35,757 bases of DNA from Xanthobacteraceae bacterium (lineage in GTDB: Bacteria > Pseudomonadota > Alphaproteobacteria > Rhizobiales > Xanthobacteraceae), in the NCBI GenBank assembly GCA_019746135.1, contig JAIESI010000148.1:1-35757 (forward strand), given 5' to 3'. Below are positions 1 through 8,992 of this stretch, piece by piece (the first letter of the stretch is position 1; the number at the start of each line of letters is the position of its first letter). The notes below the pieces were generated by a model. That model made no database searches and had not been told where the DNA came from. It saw nothing but the letters and a program-made list of their open reading frames with translations. Position numbers and translations under genes: made by a program.

Positions 1-1
1 T

Positions 2-1474
2 CGCAGCCTGAAACGATACCCTCATGTTATCGGAGATCGCGCCACGCCGAATTCCAACCACTTTTCGGACAGCACCAGCGGTGACACGATCGTGTTCAAG
101 CCGGGTGTCTATAACTTCTCGAAAGTCGTCAATCTCAAGTCCGGCGTGTCGCTCCAGGGCGAGCCTGGTGCTGTGCTGAAGTCGAATGGGACCGTCGGCA
201 TCTTCCAGGGTCTTGGCGTTCGCAACATCAAAGTTTCCGGATTTACCTTCGATGGTGCCAAAAATGGTCCCACAAATTCCGGGGCGATTTATTTGGATTC
301 TTCCTCGGGAGGCGCAAGCGGAACCCCCAGCAACAACATTCAAATCACGAACAACACATTCCAGAACTGGCTGAATAAAGACAGCGCCAATCTCTGGTTT
401 TGGCATACGCAGAATACCTACGTTCAGGGAAACACCTTCAAGAACGGTAATGCGGCCGTTGCCTGGTCGACGGGTGAAGGTGCGCCGCCGATGAGCAATC
501 TTGTGATTTCCAAAAACCTCATCACCGGCATGAGGTGGATGGGCATCGAGACTGCGTTTGATTCGACTGTCTCCAACGTCCACATCGACTACAACACCAT
601 CAAAAATATTGGCGATATGGCGATCTCATTCGTGGAGGGCGAAAAGGGAGCCAGGGTGTTATCGGGAACGGTTTGGGGCAACAAAATCGACGGTGCCAAT
701 TCCGGCGGCACGCCGGTTGAGCTCGGCAACTATGGCGGCGGCCCGTTCAACGTCACCGTCTCGCAAAACGTCCTGGCCAATCATGAATGGGGAATGATGT
801 TCTCCGACGTCCCCGGCCTTGCGGTGTTGAACAACAGGTTCGTCAACATCGGGACCCCTTTCGGGGAAGACGGAGGGTACAAAAGGACGGAATGGATTGG
901 CGTCAACACCGTTGACGGCGTGAAACAGAACGGTTGGATCGGCAACGGCAGCTACGGAGAGCGGCCGGCGCTCCATTCCCCGTCGGCCCCGCCGTCTGGA
1001 TCGACCTCGGTCCGCGCCACGGTTGCGAACGACGCGCAATTGTCTGAAGCCGTGGGCGCGAGCGCTTCGTCGTCGTCGGACGCAACCAGCGGCCAGATGC
1101 CGGCGGCGACCGGCGCGGCCGATCCGCGTCTGGCGCTGATCCGGCCGGACACGTTGCTTGGCAAGTTGGGGGAGGCGGCAGGCTTCAGGCAGAGCTTGGC
1201 CGGTGCGGCTCGGGATCGGGCTGCCGAAGCGGCGCCGGACACTCAGAGCCGCCCTGGGGCTGGAGTTCTTGCCCAGCTGGCCGGTGGGTCGCTGAGGGCC
1301 GACCTCACGAACGTCGCTGGCCTCGACAAGGCCTTGACCGCGGGCGCTCCGCACGCCGGCAGCGGTGCGCCGACCCAGGCGGTCGGCGGCATTGGCGCGG
1401 CACTCAGCAGCCTGGACCAGAGCGGCAAGCAGCATGATGCGCTGAATCCAGACACCTGGCGCCAGCACGCCTAG
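2..1474 (+). CDS. Right-handed parallel beta-helix protein, 5' end outside the window
   Basis: The reading frame is open from base 2 without a stop, so the start lies left of the window; the GTG at 92 is merely the first start-like codon inside. The visible 490 residues begin with the usual entry strand of a pectate-lyase-like fold (a GDTIVFKPGVYNF stretch), followed by about 250 residues of Asn/Gly/Ile-rich short repeats typical of a parallel beta-helix (ITNNTF, VISKNLI, IDYNTI, VSQNVL). The last 190 residues are Ala/Ser/Gly-rich, low in complexity and probably disordered. Known members of this fold cleave, epimerise or bind polysaccharide, but no catalytic residue can be assigned here. A type I exporter follows about 170 bp downstream, so this protein could be its cargo. 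No RTX calcium-binding nonapeptides were seen. The fold is well supported; the activity is unknown. Confidence 0.8.
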   Translation, partial: RSLKRYPHVIGDRATPNSNHFSDSTSGDTIVFKPGVYNFSKVVNLKSGVSLQGEPGAVLKSNGTVGIFQGLGVRNIKVSGFTFDGAKNGPTNSGAIYLDSSSGGASGTPSNNIQITNNTFQNWLNKDSANLWFWHTQNTYVQGNTFKNGNAAVAWSTGEGAPPMSNLVISKNLITGMRWMGIETAFDSTVSNVHIDYNTIKNIGDMAISFVEGEKGARVLSGTVWGNKIDGANSGGTPVELGNYGGGPFNVTVSQNVLANHEWGMMFSDVPGLAVLNNRFVNIGTPFGEDGGYKRTEWIGVNTVDGVKQNGWIGNGSYGERPALHSPSAPPSGSTSVRATVANDAQLSEAVGASASSSSDATSGQMPAATGAADPRLALIRPDTLLGKLGEAAGFRQSLAGAARDRAAEAAPDTQSRPGAGVLAQLAGGSLRADLTNVAGLDKALTAGAPHAGSGAPTQAVGGIGAALSSLDQSGKQHDALNPDTWRQHA

Positions 1475-1489
1475 TCGCGGCGTGACCGT

Positions 1490-1553
1490 GCGGCACGCAA
1501 GTGCCGCATGCCATTGGAAGTGACGGACCCCCAAGGTCCGTCACTTCTCTTTG
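1490..1553 (+). terminator. Two consecutive hairpins, the second terminator-like
   Basis: Just after the stop codon there is a 7-bp stem with a GCAA loop (1490-1507), then a perfect 13-bp stem with a 5-nt loop (arms 1517-1529 and 1535-1547), followed by a short pyrimidine run containing TCTTT. The second hairpin is a likely intrinsic terminator for the beta-helix gene, so the transporter genes downstream may need their own promoter or partial read-through. Confidence 0.65.
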
Positions 1554-1641
1554 ATGATGCCCGTGAGGCGCATGAAAGATCGAAGTTAGCACGCCTGCGT
1601 GACGTTTTGCGTTTGTCGGCAGCCGGCTGGGGGGCCGTTTT

Positions 1642-4353
1642 ATGGCAGGTGAAGAAGAGGTGCGGGAAAATCCCGTCAAGAGCCGCTACTACCCGCTGAT
1701 CGCGAGCGCAGTCGAGGATATCGAGCACAACACCGTCGATGCTCGACGTGTGCTCTATGACCGCGCGCGCAGCGCGCTGTCCAACTGGGCCGGGCGCGGC
1801 GATCCTCCACCAGCCAAGGCGGAGGTCGAGAGCCAGCGTCGGGCACTGGAAGAAGCGGTCCGCTATGTCGAGGCCGAAGCGAGCCGGCGCGAGCGCCTGA
1901 TGTCCAGACGTGAGGTACGGGCACGTCGGCGGCTCCAGCGCGCATCGACCGAAATCCCCGATGTCAGTCCGCGAATGCGCCTGGGCGCAGCGGCAACCGA
2001 AGAGATCGTTTCAGGAGCAGACGCCGGCGTGACCGCGCAAAGATATCCATCACGCGAGCCATCCGAGCAAATCGTGCTCGATGCCGCTCACCAAGGCTCG
2101 TCCGGGGTCGATCGCGACTCCGCCGCGGTCGCCGGGGGCGGGCCGGTGCATGGCCGCCTGCAGGCGATGATCCAGGCCGCGCGCTATCATGGTATCGAGC
2201 TCGATGTGCACGAGTTCCAGCACAGCGGCGGCGAGACCGCGCCGTCGGCGGCGGAACTGGCGCTCTGGGCCGAGAATGCAGGGATGTGGTCCCGGGCCAT
2301 GCGAATCCGCTGGCGGCATTTGCTTCGCTTCAATGACACCGGTCCCGTCGTGCTGCTGTTCAAGGACGGCAGCGCCGGTCTCCTGACCGGTGCCGATGCC
2401 GCCCGGAAGGTCGTCTTCCTGAAAAATCCCACTGTGCCGGCAAGCGGGATGGCAAGTGGGTCGGCAGGCGCGCCGCCGGTCGAGGTCGACGAGCTGAGGC
2501 TGTCCCAGGTCTGGGCCGGCGAGGCGGTGCTGCTGCGCGCAAGCCGCGGCGTCGTCGCGGCGGACGCGCTGTTCAATCTGCGCTGGCTCGTCGACTTGGT
2601 GCTGCACGAGCACAAATCGCTGCGCGTCATCGGCTTGGCTTCGCTGACCATCAGCATCCTGACCGTCTTCCCGCCGCTTCTGGTCATGGCGATGGTGAAC
2701 AAGGTGCTGCAATTCCACAGCGTCTCGACGCTGGTGCTGCTGAGCGTCCTGATGGGGGCGGCAGCCGTCTATGAAACGCTCCTGGGCTACGCGCGCCGGC
2801 TGATCATCGCAGTGGTCGGCGCGCGGCTCGATGCCAAGCTGAACCTGCACGTCTTCAATCGCCTGCTGCGCCTGCCGCTCGATTATTTCGAGCGCCATCC
2901 GGCCGGCGAGACGACCTACCGGATCTCCCAGATCTACCGTGTGCGCGAGTTCCTGACCGGACGTCTGATGACGACCTTTCTCGACCTGGTCACGCTTCTC
3001 GTGCTGCTGCCGTTCCTGTTTTACCTGAACGCAGTGCTCGCCTCGATCGTGCTCGTCTGCGCGGTCGCGATCGCGTTGATCATTCTTTCTCACCTCAAAC
3101 CGCTGCGCAACATGTTCGCGCGCGTGGCGCAGGCCGAGAGCGAAAAGTCGGCGGCGCTGAGTGAGACCATTCTCGGGATCAAGACCGTGAAGGCGCTGGC
3201 CTTGGAGCCGCAGCGCAGGGTGCTGTGGGACGAGCGGGTCGCGGAAGCCGGCAAGTGGCGGCTCGCCTTCGGGCGGCTGGCCAACTGGCCGCAGACGCTG
3301 GTCAATCCGATCGAGCGCCTGATGGTGCTCGGCACCATGTTGATCGGCGCTTACATGGCCATGAACGATCCGTCGGGCTACATGGTCGGCGGCCTGTTCG
3401 CGTTCCTGATGCTGAGCCAGCGCGTGGCGCAGCCGCTGGTCGGCCTGGCCCGGCTGGTCGAGGACTACGAGGAGGTCGGTGCCGCGATCGGCGAGGCGGG
3501 GTCGGTGCTCAACCGTCCGGTTGAGTCCGCCACGGGCTCGGTCGGACTGCGGCCGCAGTTCGCCGGCGCGATCGACTTCCAGAACGTCACCTTCACGTAT
3601 GCCAACACCAAGGTGCCGGCGCTCGACCGGGTGAGCTTCGCGGTGCCGGCCGGCACGATGCTCGGCATCGTCGGGCGCAGCGGCTCGGGCAAGTCGACGA
3701 TCACGCGCCTCCTGCAGGGCATCAACCGCGATTACACCGGATTTCTCAAGGTCGACGGATCGGAACTGCGCGACATCGATCTGCGGCATCTGCGGCAGAG
3801 CCTCGGCGTGGTGCTTCAGGACAACTTCCTGTTCCGCGGCTCGATCCGCGACAACATTATCGCCGGGCGGCCCGGGCTGACCCTGGCGGACGCGGTGCAC
3901 GCCGCGCGACTGGCCGGTGCCGAGGAATTCATCGAGCGGATGCCGAAGGGCTACGACACCTATGTCGAAGAGGGGTCGCCCAATCTGTCCGGCGGGCAGC
4001 GGCAGCGGCTCGCGATTGCGCGGGCGCTCATTTGCGACCCGCGTATCCTGATCCTCGACGAGGCGACCAGCGCGCTCGATCCGGAAAGCGAGGCGGTGGT
4101 GACCGCCAATCTGCTGCGTATCGCCAGCGGACGAACCATGATCATCGTCTCGCATCGATTGTCGTCGCTGGTGGCCTGCGACCAGATCCTGGTGCTGGAG
4201 CAGGGAACGGTCGCGGGTATCGGGCCGCACAGCGAGCTGCGGGAGCGTTGCAGCATCTATCGCCAGCTCTGGATGCAGCAGAACCGCCATATCGAGGGTT
4301 CGCGTCCGGTTGTCGCGCCACGGGTGGTCGCCGGCGAGATGGTGCAATCGTGA
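1642..4353 (+). CDS. Type I secretion ABC transporter (HlyB/PrtD type) with extra N-terminal region
   Basis: This is a 903-residue inner-membrane exporter ATPase. Residues about 13-80 form a charged helical region (RYYPLI, ALEEAVRYVEAEA) resembling a sequence I know from Bradyrhizobium proteins of unrelated kinds. Residues about 170-310 look like a C39 peptidase-like domain (LQAMIQAARYHGI) without the catalytic Cys, as in HlyB. Residues about 335-620 are the six-helix ABC exporter membrane domain. The nucleotide-binding domain carries Walker A GRSGSGKST (near 678), the signature LSGGQRQR (near 781), Walker B ILILDEATSALD (near 802) and the switch His in VSHRLS. ATG 1642 follows a G-rich stretch. 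The stop overlaps the start of the adaptor gene by 4 bp, so the two are co-translated. The family exports unfolded proteins without a periplasmic intermediate; the cargo is not certain. Confidence 0.93.
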   Translation: MAGEEEVRENPVKSRYYPLIASAVEDIEHNTVDARRVLYDRARSALSNWAGRGDPPPAKAEVESQRRALEEAVRYVEAEASRRERLMSRREVRARRRLQRASTEIPDVSPRMRLGAAATEEIVSGADAGVTAQRYPSREPSEQIVLDAAHQGSSGVDRDSAAVAGGGPVHGRLQAMIQAARYHGIELDVHEFQHSGGETAPSAAELALWAENAGMWSRAMRIRWRHLLRFNDTGPVVLLFKDGSAGLLTGADAARKVVFLKNPTVPASGMASGSAGAPPVEVDELRLSQVWAGEAVLLRASRGVVAADALFNLRWLVDLVLHEHKSLRVIGLASLTISILTVFPPLLVMAMVNKVLQFHSVSTLVLLSVLMGAAAVYETLLGYARRLIIAVVGARLDAKLNLHVFNRLLRLPLDYFERHPAGETTYRISQIYRVREFLTGRLMTTFLDLVTLLVLLPFLFYLNAVLASIVLVCAVAIALIILSHLKPLRNMFARVAQAESEKSAALSETILGIKTVKALALEPQRRVLWDERVAEAGKWRLAFGRLANWPQTLVNPIERLMVLGTMLIGAYMAMNDPSGYMVGGLFAFLMLSQRVAQPLVGLARLVEDYEEVGAAIGEAGSVLNRPVESATGSVGLRPQFAGAIDFQNVTFTYANTKVPALDRVSFAVPAGTMLGIVGRSGSGKSTITRLLQGINRDYTGFLKVDGSELRDIDLRHLRQSLGVVLQDNFLFRGSIRDNIIAGRPGLTLADAVHAARLAGAEEFIERMPKGYDTYVEEGSPNLSGGQRQRLAIARALICDPRILILDEATSALDPESEAVVTANLLRIASGRTMIIVSHRLSSLVACDQILVLEQGTVAGIGPHSELRERCSIYRQLWMQQNRHIEGSRPVVAPRVVAGEMVQS

Positions 4354-5756
4354 GCAGGAGCACGTCCAAGGCTCTGGCGTTGATGGTTCGCCGATCCGGC
4401 GCGGACGATCCGTTGTTGCCGGCGATCCTCGAGTTCCAACGGCCGTCGGCTGCGATCGTCAACGCGCCCGTCCCGCGCTCCGCGCGCGGCGTCGTCTGGA
4501 TCATCGCCAGCATGGTTTTTGTTCTGATCGCTGCGATGGGGCTGATCCCGATCGATCAGGTCGTGACCGCGCGCGGCGTGGTGGTTTCGGGATCGCCGAC
4601 GATTCTGGTGCAGCCGCTGGAAACGGCGATCGTTCGCTCCATCGACGTGCGCGAGGGGCAGCGGGTGCGCGCGGGCGACCTCCTGGCGCGGCTCGATTCC
4701 ACGTTTGCCTCCGCCGACGTTGCGACGCTCGCGGCTCAGGTGTCGAGCCTCGAGGCGGAAGTCGCGCGCCTGCAGGCGGAGGCAGAAGGCCGGGCGTTCA
4801 GCTACACGGGGCTCGATCCCAATTGGACGCTTCAGGTGGCGATCTTCGGGCATCGCAAGGCCCAGTTCGACTCCAAGGTCGACAACTACGAGCACCGCAT
4901 CGAGGAGCTCGCGGCGACGATGGCGCGTTCGCGGTCCGACGCGGCGGCTTATCGCGAGCGCCTTGGTTTCGCGCAGACGATCGAGCAGATGCGCAAGCAG
5001 CTCGAGTCGATTCAGGTGGGCAGCAAGCTCAACACGCTCCTGGCCATGGATTCCCGCGTCGAGATGGAGCGCGCCATGGCCAATGCCGAGCAGGCCGCGG
5101 AGGGCGCGAGGCGCGATCAGGCGGCCCTGGCGGCGGAACGCGATGCGTTTGTTCGGGGCTGGCGGGCGGACGTCTCGCAACGGATCTCCGAGACCATCGG
5201 CAAGGCCAAGGATGCCCGGGAGCAAATGAACAAGGCAAAGCTGCGCCAAGAGCTGGTGGAGCTGCGCAGCGAAACAGACGCCGTCGTGCAGTCGGTGGCC
5301 AAGGTGTCGGTGGGCTCGGTCATGCAATCGGGCCAGCAGTTCATCAGTCTGGTCCCGACCCATGCCGTGCTCGAAGTCGAGGCCAACATCTCCGGCCGCG
5401 ACAACGGATTTGTCCACGTCCACGATCCGGTGGCGATCAAGTTCGACACTTTTCCCTATACCCAATACGGGGTGGCCGAGGGAATTGTCCGAATCATCAG
5501 TCCCGACAGCTTCACCGCGCAGTCGGAGGCACGCAATCCGACCAGCACGGTTCCGTTGGCGGCAGCGGCAACCGAGCCGTTCTACCGAAGCCGCATCACC
5601 ATCGACCGCGTGGCGCTCCATGACGTGCCGGCGGGGTTCAGCATCATTCCCGGCATGCCGGTGACCGCCGACATCAAGGTGGGGAAGCGGACCGTGCTGG
5701 GATATCTGCTCGGCCTGATGCTGCCGGTCGCTCGGGAGGCGATGCGCGAGCCGTGA
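4350..5756 (+). CDS. HlyD-family membrane fusion protein of the type I secretion system
   Basis: This 468-residue adaptor would link the ABC transporter to an outer-membrane channel of the TolC type; no such channel gene lies in the window. One transmembrane helix lies near residues 48-68 (VVWIIASMVFVLIAAMGLI). A lipoyl-like half-motif follows (VRSIDVREGQRVRAGDLLARLD), then a long Ala/Glu/Arg-rich coiled coil at about 115-300, the second lipoyl half, and a beta-barrel region ending near IPGMPVTADIKVGKRTVLGYLL. The start is GTG 4350, overlapping the transporter stop as GTGA; ATG 4383 is the alternative. The frame is open further upstream, but that part is antiparallel to nothing and overlaps the transporter's ATPase domain, so it is excluded. 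Confidence 0.92.
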   Translation: MSRSTSKALALMVRRSGADDPLLPAILEFQRPSAAIVNAPVPRSARGVVWIIASMVFVLIAAMGLIPIDQVVTARGVVVSGSPTILVQPLETAIVRSIDVREGQRVRAGDLLARLDSTFASADVATLAAQVSSLEAEVARLQAEAEGRAFSYTGLDPNWTLQVAIFGHRKAQFDSKVDNYEHRIEELAATMARSRSDAAAYRERLGFAQTIEQMRKQLESIQVGSKLNTLLAMDSRVEMERAMANAEQAAEGARRDQAALAAERDAFVRGWRADVSQRISETIGKAKDAREQMNKAKLRQELVELRSETDAVVQSVAKVSVGSVMQSGQQFISLVPTHAVLEVEANISGRDNGFVHVHDPVAIKFDTFPYTQYGVAEGIVRIISPDSFTAQSEARNPTSTVPLAAAATEPFYRSRITIDRVALHDVPAGFSIIPGMPVTADIKVGKRTVLGYLLGLMLPVAREAMREP

Positions 5757-5775
5757 GCGAGGTGGGTGACGGCAA

Positions 5776-7536
5776 ATGATCGTTGACCGCTTGATCGGCC
5801 TTGCTTCGCCGGCGGCCGCTCTCAGTCGGGCGGTCCAGCTGATCGAGCAGCAGCGGTTCGCGGCGGCTTTTCCGCTGCTGACGCGTGCGGCAAAGGCCGG
5901 CATCCCGGATGCGGAGTATCGCGTTGCACGATGCTATCTCGAGGGCGCGGGCGTGCCGCCAAGCCGGGCGGAAGGCGCGTGGTGGCTCGAGCGTGCCGCT
6001 TCGCATGGCTGCGTCGAAGCCCAGTCGCTGCTGGCGGCGCTGCATGTGCGTGGTCTGGCCGGTGCGACGAACGGCGATTCACGCAGCGACGGAGCTCATG
6101 CCCACCGGCTTTTCGCCGGTGATGCGCCGGCGGCGCCGGATTTCGAAGCTGCGCTCAAATGGGCCCGCGCGGCAGCCGGGCGCGGCTCGTCCGAAGCCCA
6201 GGCGCTGCTCGGCTATATCCTGACGGATGGTCCGGAGTCGTTGCGCGATCAGGAAGAAGCGGACCGATGGTACGAACGGTCCGCCATGGCTGGGTGCCCG
6301 CAAGGAAACCTCGGCCATGCACTCTCCCTGGCGCGTCGCGCAACCGACGACGATGGTCGCCGTCAGGTGGCCGATCAGCTGCGCCGCGCGGCAGCGGCCG
6401 GGCTGCCGACGGCGATCTACCTCCTGGGGGTGCTGACCGAGCACGGGACCGGGGTGCCTCGTGACCCAGGCCTGGCCGCCGAGCACTACCGGGAGGCGGC
6501 CGAGAGCGGGCATTCTCCGGCGCAAGTCAAATGGGGTCTTGCGCTGATCGAGGGGCGGCATGTCAGCCAGGATCTCGTTGCCGGCGAATCCTGGTTGCGC
6601 CGCGCGGCGCTCGCCGGCGATCTGCGGGCGGCCGTCTTGATCGGCGATCTCTATGTTCACGGCGGTCCGTTGCCGCCGAACTATGCCGAGGCCGCGAGCT
6701 GGTATCGCCGGGCTGCCGAGGCGGGCGACGGATCCGCGGCCCGCGCTTTGGGCTCACTCTATCTGACAGGTGCCGGCGTGGCGCGAGACGATGAGGAGGC
6801 GGCCCGTTGGTTGCGCGTCTCTGCCGAAGCCGGCGATCAGGCTGCGCAGGTGGATTTGGCCAAGTTGGTGCTGGGAGGCGTGGGCGCGCCTGAAGATTCC
6901 ATCAGGGTCGCGAACTGGTTCGAGCAGGCAGCCTCGGCGGGCGACCGCGTTGCGGCCTTCAACCTCGGTGTCTGCTGTCTCAAAGGAGTGGGGGTCGAGC
7001 CGGACGAGCAGAAGGCGGCGCATTGGTTGCGCCATGCCGCCGAGGAGGTGGCTGATGCGCAGTTCCTGTATGCACGCATGCTCGCCGAAGGGTGCGGGAT
7101 GCCGTCGGACTTGCCGGGGGCGCGGACCTGGTTCGCGCGTGCCGCGGACGGCGGCGTGCCCGACGCGCAGGTCGCGCTTGCGGAAATGATGGTGAATGGC
7201 CGTGGCGGTCCGGTCGATCGCGCCGCCGCGCTGACACTGTTCGAGCAGGCGGCGGCGAAGGGACACAGCGGGGCGATGTTCGCCCTCGGCACGATCCACG
7301 CCGGGGATGGCACCCTGTCCGTCGACCGGTCGACGGCGCAACGCTGGTTCAGGGCCGCGGCCGAGCTGGGTCATGGTCATGCCCAGTTGATGCTCGGCCG
7401 CTATCTCGCCGACGCGGCCGCCGGTGGGTATGATCCGATGGAAGCTCGTCGCTGGTTCGAAAAGGCGCTCGCGCAAGGCATCGCCGAAGCGGAGTCCGAT
7501 TTCGCAGAACTCACCTCACCGCCGGAGTCGCAATGA
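5776..7536 (+). CDS. Sel1-like repeat (SLR/TPR) protein
   Basis: The 586-residue protein is built almost entirely of about a dozen Sel1-type repeats of roughly 36 residues, with recurring A-x-WLRRAA-x-AGD-x-AAQ and LG-x-LY-x-G-GV patterns. Such alpha-solenoids mediate protein-protein contacts; in rhizobia the Sel1 protein ExoR controls succinoglycan synthesis, but this protein is longer and orthology is not claimed. No signal peptide is apparent in the first 30 residues, so a cytoplasmic site is likely unless the start is wrong. It begins 19 bp after the HlyD-type gene and is very probably in the same operon, suggesting a role in assembling or regulating the secretion module or EPS production. 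Confidence 0.88.
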   Translation: MIVDRLIGLASPAAALSRAVQLIEQQRFAAAFPLLTRAAKAGIPDAEYRVARCYLEGAGVPPSRAEGAWWLERAASHGCVEAQSLLAALHVRGLAGATNGDSRSDGAHAHRLFAGDAPAAPDFEAALKWARAAAGRGSSEAQALLGYILTDGPESLRDQEEADRWYERSAMAGCPQGNLGHALSLARRATDDDGRRQVADQLRRAAAAGLPTAIYLLGVLTEHGTGVPRDPGLAAEHYREAAESGHSPAQVKWGLALIEGRHVSQDLVAGESWLRRAALAGDLRAAVLIGDLYVHGGPLPPNYAEAASWYRRAAEAGDGSAARALGSLYLTGAGVARDDEEAARWLRVSAEAGDQAAQVDLAKLVLGGVGAPEDSIRVANWFEQAASAGDRVAAFNLGVCCLKGVGVEPDEQKAAHWLRHAAEEVADAQFLYARMLAEGCGMPSDLPGARTWFARAADGGVPDAQVALAEMMVNGRGGPVDRAAALTLFEQAAAKGHSGAMFALGTIHAGDGTLSVDRSTAQRWFRAAAELGHGHAQLMLGRYLADAAAGGYDPMEARRWFEKALAQGIAEAESDFAELTSPPESQ

Positions 7537-7798
7537 TCGACGGCCTCGGTTCAAGGCATCTTGCAAGGTGAGTTGGGGAGCTGCCGTTGTCCGGCTTCGG
7601 CGACCAGCGAGCGAAATCTCGCCCATAGTTACGCTCGGGGACCATTCACGGCGGCGGAAGGCTGCGACGGGAACTGGGCGATTGTATGGCATTTGACAAT
7701 AAAACTGTGCATGCCTATTACAATAATGTTTAGTACATTAGCGGTACTGATTGACTTTGTAGCTATTTGTGTAGCGTCGAGTTTTCGGGGGTTCGCTC
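7537..7798 (+). promoter_or_regulatory. Intergenic region with a sigma70-like promoter before the kinase gene
   Basis: This 262-bp gap contains an unusually AT-rich patch for this locus (about 7690-7765). A perfect TTGACA at 7693-7698 is followed, after 17 bp, by TATTAC at 7716-7721, a plausible -35/-10 pair. A transcript starting near 7730 would have a leader of about 70 nt before the GTG start of the kinase. No gene was recognised in the gap; short open frames across it are not supported. Confidence 0.45.
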
Positions 7799-8992
7799 GT
7801 GTCGGTTCGGACGAGCTTGAATTTTACCCGACCGTTGCCACGATACACCTTGCCGTTCGTTACAGTCGCGGCGGCAGGTGTAGGAAGTTTCATTGCTCCT
7901 CCCGTCAGTGTTGGCACTCACAATCTCTTTCTCTTCTTTGCCGCAATCGTCATCACCGCCTGGTATGCCGGCGCCGGTCCCGGCTGGCTCTCGGTCGCCT
8001 TGTCGGCATTCGCCGCCAATTCGTCTTTCGGGTCCCCTGTTCACGGCTTTGAACTCCGAACTGAAGGCCTGTCATGTTTCGCCGCGTTCGCCTTGTGCGG
8101 AGCGGTGACGATAGCGACCAGCTTGCGGCGGCGGCGGATGGAGGAGGTATTGCGCCGCACGCGCGATGAGCTGGAAGGCCGGATGCTGGCGCGTACACGC
8201 GAACTCACGCAGCTCCACGAAAGGCTGATGATGGAAACAGCACGGCGCGTCAACGCGGAAACGGCATTGCGCCAGACCGAGGCGGAGCTTGCACGCGCCG
8301 GCTGCCTGATGGGGCTTGCGGAACTCACTGCCTCGATCGCGCACGAGATCAATCAGCCGCTGGCCGTGGTGGTTGCCAATGGCGAAGCCGCCCAAAACTG
8401 GTTGCGCCGCTCTCCGCCCGCGCTCCCCGCGGTTGCCGAATCGATCCAGGCCGTGGTGACGGAAGCCGTGCGCGCCGCGGAAATCATCACGCGGATACGC
8501 AGCCTGATCACGACAGCGGTACCGCGGCAGGCGAGCATCGAGGTGAACGAGCTTGTCGGCGAGGTCCTGACGTTCGCCGGTGCCGGCCTCGCCAAGCGCC
8601 AGGTGGTCACCAAATGCCGCCTGGCGTCTGCGCTTCCGCCCATCGTCGGTGACCGCATCCAGCTCCAACAGGTGCTGCTGAACGTGGTCAACAACGCGTC
8701 TGACGCCATGGCCGAGGTTTCCGACCGCAAGCGCGAGCTGACCATAGAGACCGCGATGCACGGCGACGACACTGTCTCGATCGTCGTCTCGGATTGCGGC
8801 CATGGGCTGCGCACAAGCGATCCGAACAGGATTTTCCTGCCCTTCTACTCGACGAAAGAAGGCGGCATGGGAATCGGTCTGTCTGTCTGCCGAAAGATCA
8901 TCGAACAGCATGGAGGCTCGATCTGCGCGATGGCGCGACAGCCCCATGGGGCAATCTTGAAGATTGATCTGCCCCGCGGTGAGTGGCCGTGA
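7799..8992 (+). CDS. Membrane-bound sensor histidine kinase
   Basis: The 397-residue protein has three to four hydrophobic segments within residues 15-108 (including LFLFFAAIVITAWYAGAGPGWLSVALSAF, quoted in two parts: LFLFFAAIVITAWY and GPGWLSVALSAF), resembling the KdpD/DUF4118 membrane region. A short coiled-coil linker follows (about 110-165). The H-box is SIAHEINQPL with His182 as the likely phosphorylation site. The ATPase domain shows the N box (LLNVVNNASDAM), a G1 DCGHGL and a G2 region (FYSTKEGGMGIGLSVCRKI). No PAS domain is present, so the signal may be sensed in or near the membrane. It starts at GTG 7799 and overlaps the downstream response regulator, which is its obvious partner. 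The pair sits beside the EPS genes and may regulate them, but this is inferred from position only. Confidence 0.9.
   Translation: MSVRTSLNFTRPLPRYTLPFVTVAAAGVGSFIAPPVSVGTHNLFLFFAAIVITAWYAGAGPGWLSVALSAFAANSSFGSPVHGFELRTEGLSCFAAFALCGAVTIATSLRRRRMEEVLRRTRDELEGRMLARTRELTQLHERLMMETARRVNAETALRQTEAELARAGCLMGLAELTASIAHEINQPLAVVVANGEAAQNWLRRSPPALPAVAESIQAVVTEAVRAAEIITRIRSLITTAVPRQASIEVNELVGEVLTFAGAGLAKRQVVTKCRLASALPPIVGDRIQLQQVLLNVVNNASDAMAEVSDRKRELTIETAMHGDDTVSIVVSDCGHGLRTSDPNRIFLPFYSTKEGGMGIGLSVCRKIIEQHGGSICAMARQPHGAILKIDLPRGEWP

Noticed and set aside
2050..4347. Long antisense open frame (765 codons) across the type I transporter, with similar ones across other genes (4257-5903, 9067-10500, 11309-12469, 15645-17114)
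   Set aside because: They are mirror frames of strongly supported genes in high-GC sequence, have biased Arg/Gln/His composition and no recognisable motif.
4032..4349. Upstream extension of the HlyD-type gene
   Set aside because: It overlaps the ATPase domain of the transporter in another frame; the GTGA overlap at 4350 gives a normal family N-terminus.
7561..8052. Rightward open frame before and within the kinase gene
   Set aside because: It runs through the promoter-like region and over the kinase N-terminus in another frame; composition is not protein-like.
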